In this document: positions 1-9,785 of the stretch, one piece after another
Layout of the letters: the number at the start of each line of letters is the position of its first letter
How positions within the stretch are numbered: the first letter of the stretch is position 1
Origin: Sphingobacteriia bacterium
GTDB lineage: Bacteria; Bacteroidota; Bacteroidia; Bacteroidales; UBA7960
Direction of reading: 5' to 3'
Length of the DNA: 47,072 bases
Assembly: GCA_011390575.1 (NCBI GenBank)
Contig: JAABSE010000022.1
Coordinates: forward strand, 1 to 47,072
Made by a program: the position numbers and the translations under genes
Notes under the pieces: model-generated
Seen by the model: the letters and a program-made list of their open reading frames with translations, nothing else
Told to the model about the DNA's origin: nothing
Databases searched by the model: none

Positions 1-75
1 AGAAAAAGAAACTCAGATCCTTGAAAGTCAATTCTAAATATGCTGGTTTCGCATAAATAAAAGAAAAAGAAACCC

Positions 76-104
76 GGAAAACAACTGCATCATACAGATG
101 CAGT
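76..104 (-). terminator. Probable intrinsic terminator of mfd
   Basis: A perfect 8-bp inverted repeat (ACTGCATC, 84-91, and GATGCAGT, 97-104) with a 5-base loop spans the last codons and stop of mfd. Read on the minus strand it is followed by TGTTTTCC, a short T-rich run. The weak T tract limits confidence. Confidence 0.5.
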
Positions 105-3100
105 AACCCCCTGTTGCATGGTGGTAAGAAAATCGAAGGCCTCGTCAATGGTCTGTACATTTTTGACGTTGAGCAGCAACTTTTTGTTGGATTCTTTGAT
201 AAGACACTTGCGTGGATGTTGTTGAACGAAGCCCAGGATAGCCGGAAAAGTCTGGCTTTGGTAAAACACAGATTCCTGGTTGGAGATGAAATGGCCGATA
301 AATTTTCCGGATTTGAGGATGATTTTTTCAAAACCCAGTTTCCCTGCCAGCCAGCGCAAACGGATGGCTTTAAACAACCCTTCTGTTTCAGGTGGCACTG
401 GCCCAAAGCGGTCTTCCATGTTTCGGATAAACTCATCGAGCTGCCCTTCCTTCTCAAAGTTATCCAGGTCTTTGTAAAGATTCAGACGTTCTGAAGTACT
501 TTCCACGTAATCGGTGGGTATGAGCAATTGAAGGTCTGTTTCGAGCACACAGTTTTTCACAAAGCCCATATCACCAGCCTCTTCAGCGGTAAAATGGTCT
601 TTAAATTCGGTTTGTTTGAGCTCCAGAATGGCTTCATCCAGAATTTTGTGGTACATCTCAAACCCTATTTCCGAAATAAAACCACTCTGTTCTCCTCCCA
701 GCAGGTTTCCGGCACCGCGGATATCAAGGTCACGCATGGAAATATTGAAACCGCTTCCCAGGTCAGAAAACTCCTCAATTGTCCTGAGGCGTTTGCGGGC
801 ATCTTCAGTCAGGGAAGTAAGAGGTGGAGCCAGCAGATAGCAGAAAGCCTTTTTGTTGGTACGCCCTACCCTGCCCCGCATCTGGTGCAGATCGCTCAAA
901 CCAAAATGGTGCGGATTGTTGATCATAATGGTATTGGCATTGGGAATATCCAGCCCCGACTCGATGATGGTGGTGGCCACCAATACATCAAAATGCCCGT
1001 CGATAAAGTCTACCATCACCTCTTCCAGTTTGTGCCCCGGCATCTGACCGTGGCCTATGGCAACGCGAATATCCGGGCACAACCGTTTGATCATGGCCGC
1101 AACTTCTTCAATATTCTGCACCCGGTTGTGGATGAAAAACACCTGCCCTCCCCTGCTCACTTCATACATGATGCCATCGCGCACCAGCTCTTCATTAAAG
1201 GCATGCAATTCGGTAACAATGGGATACCGGTTCTGGGGCGGCGTATTGATGAGCGAAAGATCGCGGGCCCCCATGAGCGAGAACTGCAACGTTCGGGGAA
1301 TGGGGGTTGCCGTGAGGGTAAGGGTATCCACATTGACCTTCAGCTTTTTCAGCTTCTCCTTGGTAGAAACGCCAAATTTCTGCTCCTCATCAATAATCAA
1401 CAGCCCCAGATCACTGAAATGCACATCGCCACTCACCAGGCGGTGGGTACCTATGAGAATATCGATACTGCCATCTTTAACTTTTTTCAGGATGGCTGTT
1501 TTTTCCTTCTGGGTGCGAAAGCGGTTGATATAATCAATGTTGCAGGGAAAATCTTTCAACCTTTCTGAAAAAGTATGAAAATGCTGCAGCGCCAGGATGG
1601 TGGTAGGCACCAGCACGGCCACCTGCTTGCTGTCGGTAACCGCTTTGAAGGCAGCCCTGATGGCGATTTCCGTTTTCCCAAAACCCACATCTCCGCATAT
1701 AAGCCGGTCCATGGGATAGGCCTTCTGCATGTCATCTTTCACATCGAAGGTAGCTTTTACCTGGTCAGGAGTATCTTCATAAATAAACGAGGCTTCCAGC
1801 TCATTCTGCAGGTAAGTATCAGGAGCGAAGGCGAATCCTTCTTTGGCCTTTCGTTCGGCATACAGCCGGATAAGGTCTTTGGCAATATCTTTTACCCGGC
1901 TTTTGGTTTTCTTCTTCAGGTTGGCCCACGCCGGTGAACCCAGACGGTTCAGCACGGGCTCTGTACCCTCCTTGCCGGAATATTTGGCGATACGATGTAA
2001 ACTGTGAATGCTGATATACAGAATGTCGTTGCCCTTATAAATCAATCGAATGGCTTCCTGGAGTTTTCCGTTCACCTCAATTTTTTCCAGCCCGCTGAAA
2101 ATACCCACTCCATGGTCGATGTGTGTTACATAATCGCCCGGCTGCAGGTTATTGATTTCTTTGAGGGTAAGCGATTTTTTGCCGGGAAACTTATCGCGAA
2201 TGCGGAAACGGTGATAGCGCTCAAAAATCTGATGGTCGGTATAGCACAACACTTTCGAATAATGATCGATAAACCCTTCATGCAATGAAACGGGAAGGAT
2301 CTCATGCTTCAGGTACCCTTCCTGTTGTTTTTCCTCCGCCACAATTTCGAAAATAGAATGTATACGGCTGAGTTGACGGGGATTATCCGACAGGAGGAAG
2401 TTCCTGAAACCATGGGAGGTTTTCTCCATCAGGTTTCTGATGAGCAAATCAAAATTTTTATTGAATGAAGGTTGTGGACTGAAGTCAAAGTCAAAGGATG
2501 CTGTGCTCTGCTCTTCAAAAAAATGCCTGCGAAATTCCACATTGGAGAACGTGCTGATTTTTTCCACAAAAACATCCCCGCTCACAAACATTTCTTCTGG
2601 CAGGCTATGTTTAACTCCGGAAGTAAAAGTTTCAAAAATGGTTTGGGCTTTGGAAAAAGCTTCACTGATGGTTTCACGGGCAAACATGACATCATCGCTC
2701 CAGAAAAGTGTATGTGAGGGCAAAACCGCGAAAAAATCTTCCTTCTCGTGTTTTTCGCCCAGCTGATGGAGATCAGGCAGGATCGTTATTTTTTCCAGCT
2801 TTTCCACCGAAATCTGATTTTCGGGATTGAAAGTACGGAGACTTTCCACCTCGTCGCCCATGATTTCTATACGAAAAGGAAAATCATTGGAGTAAGAAAA
2901 CACATCGACTATACCCCCACGCAGAGAGAACTGCCCGGGTTCTACCACGAAATCCACCCTGTAAAAACCATACTCCAGCAACAGCTCAAGGATAAAATCC
3001 ACCGAAGTTGATTCTCCGGCATGCAGGGTTAGAATATTTTTTCTCAGCACCTTGCGCGAAACCACCTTCTCGGTGAGGGCCTCGGGATACGTGACCACGA

Positions 3101-3482
3101 TAAATTTTTTGCTCTCTGAGGAAAGCCGGTTGATTACCTCTGAGCGCAACAGCACATTGGCATTGTCGATTTCGGTGGTCTGGTATGGCTTTTTATAGGA
3201 AGAGGGAAAAAGGAAAATACTTCGTTTTTCATAGGGCAAATCTTTTTCGTCCAGCAGATTTTCCACATCATTGAAAAAATAAGCCGCCATTTCCCTGGAT
3301 GAAAGCACACAAACCACCGGCCTGGGTACCGAGCGATAAGTGGCCGCCAATATAACAGCAGGAGACGACCCTGCCATACCCGAAAGCGTCACAAACTGTT
3401 GTCCACTGCTTTTCAAAACAGTGGCCAAATCTTTAACTATTTCGTTTTCTTTGTATACGGATAGAAATTCAGCAGGCTTCAC
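90..3482 (-). CDS. mfd: Transcription-repair coupling factor Mfd
   Basis: Mfd is an ATP-dependent translocase that removes RNA polymerase stalled at DNA damage and recruits UvrA. At about 1130 residues the protein has normal family length. The N-terminal third is the UvrB-like/UvrA-binding region, followed by the RNA-polymerase-interacting region (around 'GDYVTHIDHGVGIF'), the helicase core and the C-terminal TRCF domain. The Walker A motif GDVGFGKT lies near residues 597-604 and the DEEQ box near 698-701. The longest open frame begins at a TTG at 3512, but that TTG is part of a consensus -7 box, so transcription would start downstream of it. I therefore chose the GTG at 3482, which gives an N-terminus (MKPAEFLSVYKENEIVKDLA) resembling other Bacteroidota Mfd proteins. 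The gene lies behind fbp on the same strand but has its own promoter. Confidence 0.96.
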   Translation of the reverse strand: MKPAEFLSVYKENEIVKDLATVLKSSGQQFVTLSGMAGSSPAVILAATYRSVPRPVVCVLSSREMAAYFFNDVENLLDEKDLPYEKRSIFLFPSSYKKPYQTTEIDNANVLLRSEVINRLSSESKKFIVVTYPEALTEKVVSRKVLRKNILTLHAGESTSVDFILELLLEYGFYRVDFVVEPGQFSLRGGIVDVFSYSNDFPFRIEIMGDEVESLRTFNPENQISVEKLEKITILPDLHQLGEKHEKEDFFAVLPSHTLFWSDDVMFARETISEAFSKAQTIFETFTSGVKHSLPEEMFVSGDVFVEKISTFSNVEFRRHFFEEQSTASFDFDFSPQPSFNKNFDLLIRNLMEKTSHGFRNFLLSDNPRQLSRIHSIFEIVAEEKQQEGYLKHEILPVSLHEGFIDHYSKVLCYTDHQIFERYHRFRIRDKFPGKKSLTLKEINNLQPGDYVTHIDHGVGIFSGLEKIEVNGKLQEAIRLIYKGNDILYISIHSLHRIAKYSGKEGTEPVLNRLGSPAWANLKKKTKSRVKDIAKDLIRLYAERKAKEGFAFAPDTYLQNELEASFIYEDTPDQVKATFDVKDDMQKAYPMDRLICGDVGFGKTEIAIRAAFKAVTDSKQVAVLVPTTILALQHFHTFSERLKDFPCNIDYINRFRTQKEKTAILKKVKDGSIDILIGTHRLVSGDVHFSDLGLLIIDEEQKFGVSTKEKLKKLKVNVDTLTLTATPIPRTLQFSLMGARDLSLINTPPQNRYPIVTELHAFNEELVRDGIMYEVSRGGQVFFIHNRVQNIEEVAAMIKRLCPDIRVAIGHGQMPGHKLEEVMVDFIDGHFDVLVATTIIESGLDIPNANTIMINNPHHFGLSDLHQMRGRVGRTNKKAFCYLLAPPLTSLTEDARKRLRTIEEFSDLGSGFNISMRDLDIRGAGNLLGGEQSGFISEIGFEMYHKILDEAILELKQTEFKDHFTAEEAGDMGFVKNCVLETDLQLLIPTDYVESTSERLNLYKDLDNFEKEGQLDEFIRNMEDRFGPVPPETEGLFKAIRLRWLAGKLGFEKIILKSGKFIGHFISNQESVFYQSQTFPAILGFVQQHPRKCLIKESNKKLLLNVKNVQTIDEAFDFLTTMQQGVTASV

Positions 3483-3509
3483 TTGGCAGGGTTTGAATAA
3501 AAAACCGTG

Positions 3510-3541
3510 CAAAGATATTCATTACTGCGCTCAATGACAAA
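3510..3541 (-). promoter_or_regulatory. mfd promoter (Bacteroidota consensus)
   Basis: On the minus strand TTTG (3541-3538), 20 bases, then TATCTTTG (3517-3510) match the Bacteroidota -33/-7 consensus TTTG-N19-21-TAnnTTTG exactly. Transcription should start near 3503, about 20 bases before the GTG start at 3482. Confidence 0.75.
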
Positions 3542-3563
3542 TAGAAAGAATCAGCCTGAGCTG

Positions 3564-4592
3564 TTATCTTTTCTCAAATTCGGGAGAATACTCTCTCATC
3601 AGAGCCTCTACCTTTTCTACCATGGCTTTGGGACCTATAAACAGAGGCGAGCGCTGGTGAAGGGTTTTGGGTTCAATTTCCAGGGTGCGCCGGAAACCGT
3701 CAGAAGCTTTCCCTCCGGCTTGCTCAGCCAGAAAGGCCACCGGGTTATTTTCATAGAGCAACCTGAGTTTTCCTTTGGGATGCCTGGTAGTACCCGGATA
3801 AATGAAAATCCCTCCTTTGATAAGGTTGCGGTGAAAATCGGCTACCATAGAACCAATATAGCGCGAAGTATAAGGCCGCAGGGTGGCAGGATCATCTTCC
3901 TGGCAATATTTCAGATACCGCTTTACTCCTTCCGGAAAATGAATATAATTTCCTTCATTGATGGAATAGATATTGGAATTTTCAGGGAAGCGCATATCGG
4001 GATGTGAAAGGCAAAATATCCCCACACTGGGATCGAGCGTAAAGCCATTTACTCCTTTACCAGTACTGTAAACCAGCATGGTGGATGAACCATAAATAAT
4101 GTAGCCGGCAGCTACCAGGTTGATCCCGGGCTGAAGCAAATCTTCAAGGGTTCCTCCCCCTGCTTCTGATTTGCGGCGGTAAATAGAAAAAACGGTTCCG
4201 ATAGAAACATTGGCTTCTATATTGCTGCTTCCATCCAACGGGTCGATGGCGATTACATATTTTCCTTTTTCGGAGAACTCGTTCTGAAAAGAAATGATCT
4301 TCTCATTCTCTTCCGATGCAATAGCGCAACATTCGCCCCCGCCCTTCAAGGCCTCAATAAAACGTTCGTTGGCATAAACATCCAGTTTCTTCTGCGATTC
4401 TCCCTGGATGTTGTCGGTTCCTTCATACCCGAGAATATCTACCAGGCCGGCGGCATTAATTTCACGGTTCACGATCTTGGCTGCCGTGGCCAAATCGTTC
4501 AACAGCCGGGTCAGGGCTCCTTTGGCCTGAGGGTATTGGGCCTGTCGTTCTACAATAAACTGAGTAAGTGTTTTGATTCGTTGTGTTGTCAT
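3564..4592 (-). CDS. fbp: Fructose-1,6-bisphosphatase, class I
   Basis: The enzyme hydrolyses fructose-1,6-bisphosphate to fructose-6-phosphate plus phosphate, the committed step of gluconeogenesis, in the cytosol. The 342-residue length is typical of the class I (FBPase/inositol monophosphatase fold) family. The metal-binding signature DPLDGSS sits at about residues 117-123 and continues into [12 protein letters not shown]. The C-terminal substrate-binding segment is seen around [20 protein letters not shown] and [12 protein letters not shown]. The start is an ATG (4592) giving [13 protein letters not shown], as in relatives. The stop lies about 20 bases before the mfd promoter, so a read-through transcript into mfd is possible, but mfd has its own promoter. 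Confidence 0.97.
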   Translation of the reverse strand: MTTQRIKTLTQFIVERQAQYPQAKGALTRLLNDLATAAKIVNREINAAGLVDILGYEGTDNIQGESQKKLDVYANERFIEALKGGGECCAIASEENEKIISFQNEFSEKGKYVIAIDPLDGSSNIEANVSIGTVFSIYRRKSEAGGGTLEDLLQPGINLVAAGYIIYGSSTMLVYSTGKGVNGFTLDPSVGIFCLSHPDMRFPENSNIYSINEGNYIHFPEGVKRYLKYCQEDDPATLRPYTSRYIGSMVADFHRNLIKGGIFIYPGTTRHPKGKLRLLYENNPVAFLAEQAGGKASDGFRRTLEIEPKTLHQRSPLFIGPKAMVEKVEALMREYSPEFEKR

Positions 4593-5367
4593 AGGGTTTT
4601 GGATTTATTCCGCAATTACGGTATTTTTTTCAATATTTCAAAAATAATTTCACCCTCTCAACATTTTTTTTTCATTCCAACATACAAGTTATCGCATTAT
4701 TGGATTTTCATAATAAGGTTTATGATTATCCGCTTTCTTACCATTTGCAATTTTTTTTGCAGTTCTTGTTTTATTAAAATCAGGTTATTGTTGAGCTCAC
4801 ATAGAATTACTTTGATTTGCTAAACCTGGCAACTATCTATTGCCGTTCCGTTTTTTGCGGAACGGTTTATAGAAGGCAGGAAAAAAAGCGCTGTGCAGAA
4901 GCCATGAGAGATGAACGGCATTTGTGGATAGCGCAATTACCAAACCATGACAATCAAATTATGTCGGCAACTCTCGCAATACAATGGCTGCGGTCTGAGT
5001 AGATGCAACAGTCAGAGATTGTTTAACTAATCCTGATATTTCCTTAACAAAATTTAATATTGTTAAACTCAGGGGCTACACCCGTTCAAGCTGTCTAAAA
5101 GACAAATCCATCAGATAAACCTAAAATGTTCTTTGACAACAACGATGAACCAGTTGATTAGCAAAAGGGATTAACATTTTTTGAGATGAAATTTTTACGC
5201 CATATAAAACACTCATTATCAAACCACTAATGATGTTTTTCAAAGCATTCTCAGAAAAAAAAACCTTTTTGTTTAATCTTTTAAAAACATCGTTGAACAA
5301 AGAATGATTTTGACAGTTTATTCTGACGCTCACAAACCAAAATTGTATTCATTAAATTTTAAAAATC
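4593..5367. other. 775-base gene-free region between divergent fbp and DUF4397 gene
   Basis: AT-rich DNA without a convincing gene; short open frames here have no recognisable product. It holds a perfect 8-bp hairpin (CCGTTCCG 4843-4850, 7-base T-rich loop, CGGAACGG 4858-4865). The sequence TTACTTTG (4807-4814) is one mismatch from a -7 box just upstream of this hairpin. If that is the promoter, the DUF4397 gene has a leader of about 540 bases. I saw no other confident promoter. Confidence 0.5.
4639..4646 (-). promoter_or_regulatory. Possible -7 box for fbp
   Basis: TATTTTTG on the minus strand fits TAnnTTTG and lies about 47 bases before the fbp ATG. No TTTG was found at the expected -33 position, so this is tentative in an AT-rich stretch. 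Confidence 0.3.
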
Positions 5368-8300
5368 ATGAGAAAAACAAAACTAAATTTAGCCTTCTTC
5401 GCATTATTTCTGTTTGCTTTTATAGGCAGTGTTAGTGCACAAACAGCGAGGCTGCAGATTATTCACAATTCTGCAGATGCAGCTGTAGAGACCGTTGACA
5501 TTTTTGTAAATGGTGCTGAATTCCTTACCGATGTCAGCTTCAGGCAGGCAACAGGATTTATGGATGTTGCTTCCGGAGTTGATCTTAACATCGTTGTTGC
5601 ACCTGCTGACGCAGGAATTGAAAATGGTGTAGGTCCGGTAACCGTAAATCTTACAGAAAATGAAACTTACATTGCTGTTGCTTCAGGAATTGTAAGTGAA
5701 TCGGGTTATACCCCCTCCGAGCCATTCAGTCTTGAGTTGTATACAGGAGCAAGAGAATCGGCTAACGAAACGGATGAGGTAGACTTGCTGGTTTATCATG
5801 GTGTGACAGACGCCCCTTCCGTAAATGTGGGTGCCCGCTACGTGGCCACCATTGTAACAGGCGCTGAATATACCGATTTTGCCGGTTATGTCAGTGTACC
5901 TGCTTCCTATTATACACTGGATATTGCTGCCAACGCTGCACCCGATGATATTATTGTTTCGTTTGGTGCCGACTTGCGTGCACTGGAAGGTGGTTCAGCT
6001 ACTGTCCTGGCATCAGGATTTCTTAATCCTGCCAACAACAGTGATGGACCAGGGTTTGCATTGATTGCAGTGTTAGCCGATGGTACCGTGATTGAGCTTC
6101 CTGTAGTTCAGGAGTTTGAAGGAACTCTTTCAGGTGTGGTAGAAGTTCCTGCCAATGCAAGCGCAGGAACAGGTTCTGTTGAGGTAACTCTGGCTGGAGA
6201 TGTACTGCAGCTGGCAGGCTCATTCTCAGGGTTGACGGGTGATTACACCATGTCTCACATTCACAGAGGTGCTGTGGGAAATAACGGAGGCGTAGCTTTT
6301 GCCCTGACTGCTGATGATGTTGCCGGCGAATGGTCTGCATTTGACAATATTTTTGATTTAACGGCAACAGACATTGATGAATTAAACAATGGTGAACTAT
6401 ACGTAAACCTCCATACTTCAGAATTTCCTGCCGGAGAAATAAGGGCTCAAATCCTTGCTTCACCCAATGCAGCGCCAACAGCATCAGCCATTACCGCTCC
6501 TGCTGATGGTGCAGAAATTACTGTTACCGGCACACCCGATACCCCATTTGTTCCTACCTGGGCTGCTGCCACAGACGAAGATGGTGATGCGATTGCCTAT
6601 GTATGGCAACTGGCTGTTGATACAGATTTTAATACCTTACTGGTAAATGCCTCCACCGGAGGGGATACCGAGTTTGCTACTGACTTTGCTACTGTTGATG
6701 CATTGCTTGCAGCTGCAGGACTGGAAATTGGTGACGAAGTAACCCTTTACCACCGTGCGGTATCAACCGACGGTAGCAATGTAACCCCTGGTGACGCTGC
6801 TTCAGTGGTGTTAACCCGTGGTTTTGTCGGTGACTTTGCCCGCGCTCAATTCATCCACAATGCTGCCGATATGGCTGCCGAAAGTGTAGATGTATTTGTG
6901 AACGGTGACCTTTTCTATGGTGAATTCGATTTCAGAACCGCTACTCCTTTTGTAGATGTTCCTGCAGGTGTAGAACTCAACATTGATATTGCTCCTGCCG
7001 GTGCCGGCATTGAAGCATCCGTATTTGACATTGCCGTTACACTGGACGCCGACGAAACTTATGTTATCGTTGCCAATGGTATTGTAAGCGAAACAGGGTA
7101 TGATCCTGCTCCTGCTTTCACCATTTATCCCTTTGCCGGTGCCCGTGAAGCAGCTACAGAAGCTGATGAAACTGACTTACTCGTATTCCACGGTTCTACC
7201 GATGCCCCTGAGGTAAGTGTATGGGCCATGGGTGGCGATGCTGCTTTGTTCAACTTCGAATATGGCGATTTTGCAGGATACCTGTCCTTGCCCACCGACG
7301 ACTATGTACTGGAAGTGCGCACTGCTGACGGCGAAACCGTAGTTGCTGCATACAGCGCACCCCTGGGAACCCTTGAACTGGAAGGTACTGCCTTGACAGT
7401 TGTAGCCAGTGGATTCCTTAACCCTGCCAACAACAGTGACGGACCCGCATTCGGACTCTTTGTGGCTACTGCTGCCGGTGGTGAATTACTGGAACTCCCA
7501 TTGTATGAAGAAGTAGATCCTGTTTTTGTAGGATTTCCCTTCACTGAAGATTTTGAAAATTCAGATTCTTACAGCAACTGGATCATAGTGGATGGATCAG
7601 GCTCCGGAAATGTCTGGGGACTCGGAGAAAATGACAAGTTCATTGTGAGTGATCCTATGGGAGGAAGCTTTGCTTCTGTTGACAGCGATGAAGGTGGTAC
7701 AGGTGACGTAAACGTATGGAGTATCCTCCAGGCGCCCGTTATTGATCTTGCTGACTTTGGCGGCGAAAGTATCGAGTTGTCATTTGCACACCACTATCGT
7801 CAGCTTGGCAACCAGGAAGCTTACGTTAAGATAAGTAATGATGGAGAAAACTGGGAAACCATTGCCACTTACGATTCCGATCAGGGTTCATCTACCGGAT
7901 TTTCCGGCCCGTTTGAAGTAACTGCTGTTACCGAAAGCTTAATCATTGAAAATTATACCAGCAGCGACTCACTCTGGATCAGATTTGAATTCAATGACAA
8001 CGAATCCTGGGCATGGTACTGGATGATTGACAACATTTCTGTAGATGTTGCTCCTGACATGCCTGACATGGCCCGCGCTCAATTCATCCACAATGCTGCC
8101 GACATGGCTGCCGAAAGTGTTGATGTATTTGTGAACGGTGACCTTTTCTACGGTGAATTCGACTTCAGAACCGCTACTCCTTTTGTAGATGTTCCTGCAG
8201 GTGTAGAACTCAACATTGATATTGCTCCTGCCGGTGCAGGCATTGAAGCATCCGTATTTGACATTGCCGTTACACTGGACGCCGACGAAACTTATGTTAT

Positions 8301-9714
8301 CGTTGCCAATGGTATTGTAAGCGAAACAGGGTATGATCCTGCTCCTGCTTTCACCATTTATCCCTTTGCCGGTGCCCGTGAAGCAGCTACAGAAGCTGAT
8401 GAAACTGACTTACTCGTATTCCACGGTTCTACCGATGCCCCTGAGGTAAGTGTATGGGCCATGGGTGGCGATGCTGCTTTGTTCAACTTTGAATATGGCG
8501 ATTTTGCAGGATACCTGTCCTTGCCCACCGACGACTATGTACTGGAAGTGCGCACTGCTGACGGCGAAACTGTAGTTGCTGCATACAGCGCTCCCCTGGG
8601 AACCCTCGAACTGGATGGTACTGCTTTGACAGTAGTAGCCAGCGGATTCCTTAACCCTGCCAACAACAGTGACGGACCTGCATTCGGACTCTTTGTGGCT
8701 ACCGCTGACGGTGGTGAATTGCTTGAACTGCCTCTTTACGAAGAACCGCAGCCTGCATTTGCCCGCGCCCAGATTATTCACAATGCCGCTGATATGGCTG
8801 CCGGAAGTGTAGACGTATTTGTGAATGGTGAAATTTTTGTTCCTGACTTCGATTTCAGAACTGCTACTCCTTTTGTAGATGTTCCTGCTGAAGTAGAGGT
8901 AACCATTGACATTGCTCCTGCCGGTGCCGGTATTGAAGCATCTGTATTCGACATTGCTGTTACTTTTGAAGAAGATGAAACGTATATCATCATTGCCAAC
9001 GGTATTGTAAGCGAGAGTGGCTACAGCCCGATGGAGCCTTTCACAGTGTATCCTTTTGCCGGTGCAAGAGAAGCATCCATGAATGACAATGATACCGATG
9101 TACTGGTATTCCACGGTGCAACTGATGCTCCCACAGTAAGTGTATGGGAAACAGGTGTAGGTGCAGGAGAACTCTTTACATTCGGATACGGTGATTATGC
9201 CGGTTACCTGAGCCTGGGTACACTTGATTATGTGCTTGAAGTACGTACCGAAGATGGAGAAACTACCGTAGCGGCCTACAATGCTCCCCTGGAGACACTC
9301 GGCCTGGAAGGCGCTGCCATTACAGTAGTGGCAAGTGGTTTCCTCAATCCCGATAACAACAGCAATGGCCCTGCATTCGGACTTTGGGTTGCTTTGGCTG
9401 ACGGAGGTGCATTGGTAGAGCTCCCACTGGTAACCAATGTAAACAATGTTTTGGGTGCATTTGATGAAATCAGTATTTTCCCCAACCCCACCCGCGACAG
9501 AATCAACATTGAAGCACAATTCAATGCATCTTCTGATGTGGTCATAGAAATTTTCAACATCGTTGGGAAGCAGGTACTGCGCCTCGACCTGGGCAGCCGC
9601 AATGAGTTCATCAATGAAACCATTGATGTTTCCTTCCTGCCCCAGGGCGCATATATCCTGAATGTAAGAACCAGCAACGATGTAATTACACGCAAGATAA
9701 ATGTTGTGAAATAG
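5368..9714 (+). CDS. Large secreted multidomain DUF4397/CHRD protein with T9SS sorting domain
   Basis: A 1448-residue exported protein of unknown function. Residues 1-24 form a signal peptide ending in SVSAQ. Four roughly 220-residue DUF4397-type units follow at about 26-243, 491-716, 902-1127 and 1132-1357. Each starts with an ARxQ(F/I)IHN(A/S)AD motif and has a mid-unit DLLVFHGxTDAP motif. Between units lie a CHRD domain (about 247-365, with MSHIHRGAVG and LYVNLHT), a fibronectin-like segment (about 368-487) and a jelly-roll, adhesin-like domain (about 718-895). The last 80 residues, with SIFPNPTRDRINIEA, form a type A T9SS sorting domain, so the protein is probably released or surface-anchored through the outer membrane. 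Units 2 and 3 are nearly identical at DNA level, which implies recent duplication. DUF4397 has no established activity; a structural or adhesive surface role is inference. Confidence 0.93.
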   Translation: MRKTKLNLAFFALFLFAFIGSVSAQTARLQIIHNSADAAVETVDIFVNGAEFLTDVSFRQATGFMDVASGVDLNIVVAPADAGIENGVGPVTVNLTENETYIAVASGIVSESGYTPSEPFSLELYTGARESANETDEVDLLVYHGVTDAPSVNVGARYVATIVTGAEYTDFAGYVSVPASYYTLDIAANAAPDDIIVSFGADLRALEGGSATVLASGFLNPANNSDGPGFALIAVLADGTVIELPVVQEFEGTLSGVVEVPANASAGTGSVEVTLAGDVLQLAGSFSGLTGDYTMSHIHRGAVGNNGGVAFALTADDVAGEWSAFDNIFDLTATDIDELNNGELYVNLHTSEFPAGEIRAQILASPNAAPTASAITAPADGAEITVTGTPDTPFVPTWAAATDEDGDAIAYVWQLAVDTDFNTLLVNASTGGDTEFATDFATVDALLAAAGLEIGDEVTLYHRAVSTDGSNVTPGDAASVVLTRGFVGDFARAQFIHNAADMAAESVDVFVNGDLFYGEFDFRTATPFVDVPAGVELNIDIAPAGAGIEASVFDIAVTLDADETYVIVANGIVSETGYDPAPAFTIYPFAGAREAATEADETDLLVFHGSTDAPEVSVWAMGGDAALFNFEYGDFAGYLSLPTDDYVLEVRTADGETVVAAYSAPLGTLELEGTALTVVASGFLNPANNSDGPAFGLFVATAAGGELLELPLYEEVDPVFVGFPFTEDFENSDSYSNWIIVDGSGSGNVWGLGENDKFIVSDPMGGSFASVDSDEGGTGDVNVWSILQAPVIDLADFGGESIELSFAHHYRQLGNQEAYVKISNDGENWETIATYDSDQGSSTGFSGPFEVTAVTESLIIENYTSSDSLWIRFEFNDNESWAWYWMIDNISVDVAPDMPDMARAQFIHNAADMAAESVDVFVNGDLFYGEFDFRTATPFVDVPAGVELNIDIAPAGAGIEASVFDIAVTLDADETYVIVANGIVSETGYDPAPAFTIYPFAGAREAATEADETDLLVFHGSTDAPEVSVWAMGGDAALFNFEYGDFAGYLSLPTDDYVLEVRTADGETVVAAYSAPLGTLELDGTALTVVASGFLNPANNSDGPAFGLFVATADGGELLELPLYEEPQPAFARAQIIHNAADMAAGSVDVFVNGEIFVPDFDFRTATPFVDVPAEVEVTIDIAPAGAGIEASVFDIAVTFEEDETYIIIANGIVSESGYSPMEPFTVYPFAGAREASMNDNDTDVLVFHGATDAPTVSVWETGVGAGELFTFGYGDYAGYLSLGTLDYVLEVRTEDGETTVAAYNAPLETLGLEGAAITVVASGFLNPDNNSNGPAFGLWVALADGGALVELPLVTNVNNVLGAFDEISIFPNPTRDRINIEAQFNASSDVVIEIFNIVGKQVLRLDLGSRNEFINETIDVSFLPQGAYILNVRTSNDVITRKINVVK
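6838..7513 (+). repeat. Intragenic direct repeat, copy 1 (DUF4397 unit 2)
   Basis: This 676-base segment recurs at 8071-8746 with an offset of exactly 1233 bases (411 codons). Only scattered mismatches are visible, mostly at third codon positions; by eye the encoded units differ at about two residues in 225. Confidence 0.95.
8071..8746 (+). repeat. Intragenic direct repeat, copy 2 (DUF4397 unit 3)
   Basis: Second copy of the 676-base segment at 6838-7513, in the same frame. The next unit (from 8761) is a clearly diverged relative. This is a natural site for recombination or for assembly collapse. Confidence 0.95.
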
Positions 9715-9754
9715 TTGGTTGTGAGTTAGATTTTGTTTAGTTACTCCCAACGGA

Positions 9755-9785
9755 GGGGCCGGCAGCAATGTCGGTCCCTTTTTTT
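9755..9785 (+). terminator. Intrinsic terminator after the DUF4397 gene
   Basis: GGGGCCG (9755-9761) pairs with CGGTCCC (9772-9778), with one G-T pair, and is followed by seven T (9779-9785). It lies about 40 bases after the stop codon and runs into the stop codon of convergent cinA. Confidence 0.9.

Noticed and set aside
1-75. Direct repeat GAAAAAGAAAC near the left edge
   Set aside because: Short, low-complexity and without context at the window edge.
4817-5002. 61-codon plus-strand frame before the DUF4397 gene
   Set aside because: No signal, domain or ribosome-binding context, and it spans the 4843-4865 hairpin.
8410-9768. Long open frame (452 codons) on the minus strand inside the DUF4397 gene
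   Set aside because: It is antisense to a repetitive gene with strong coding signals, its product is Cys/Tyr-rich without domains, and it ends inside the repeated unit. It is a by-product of codon bias.
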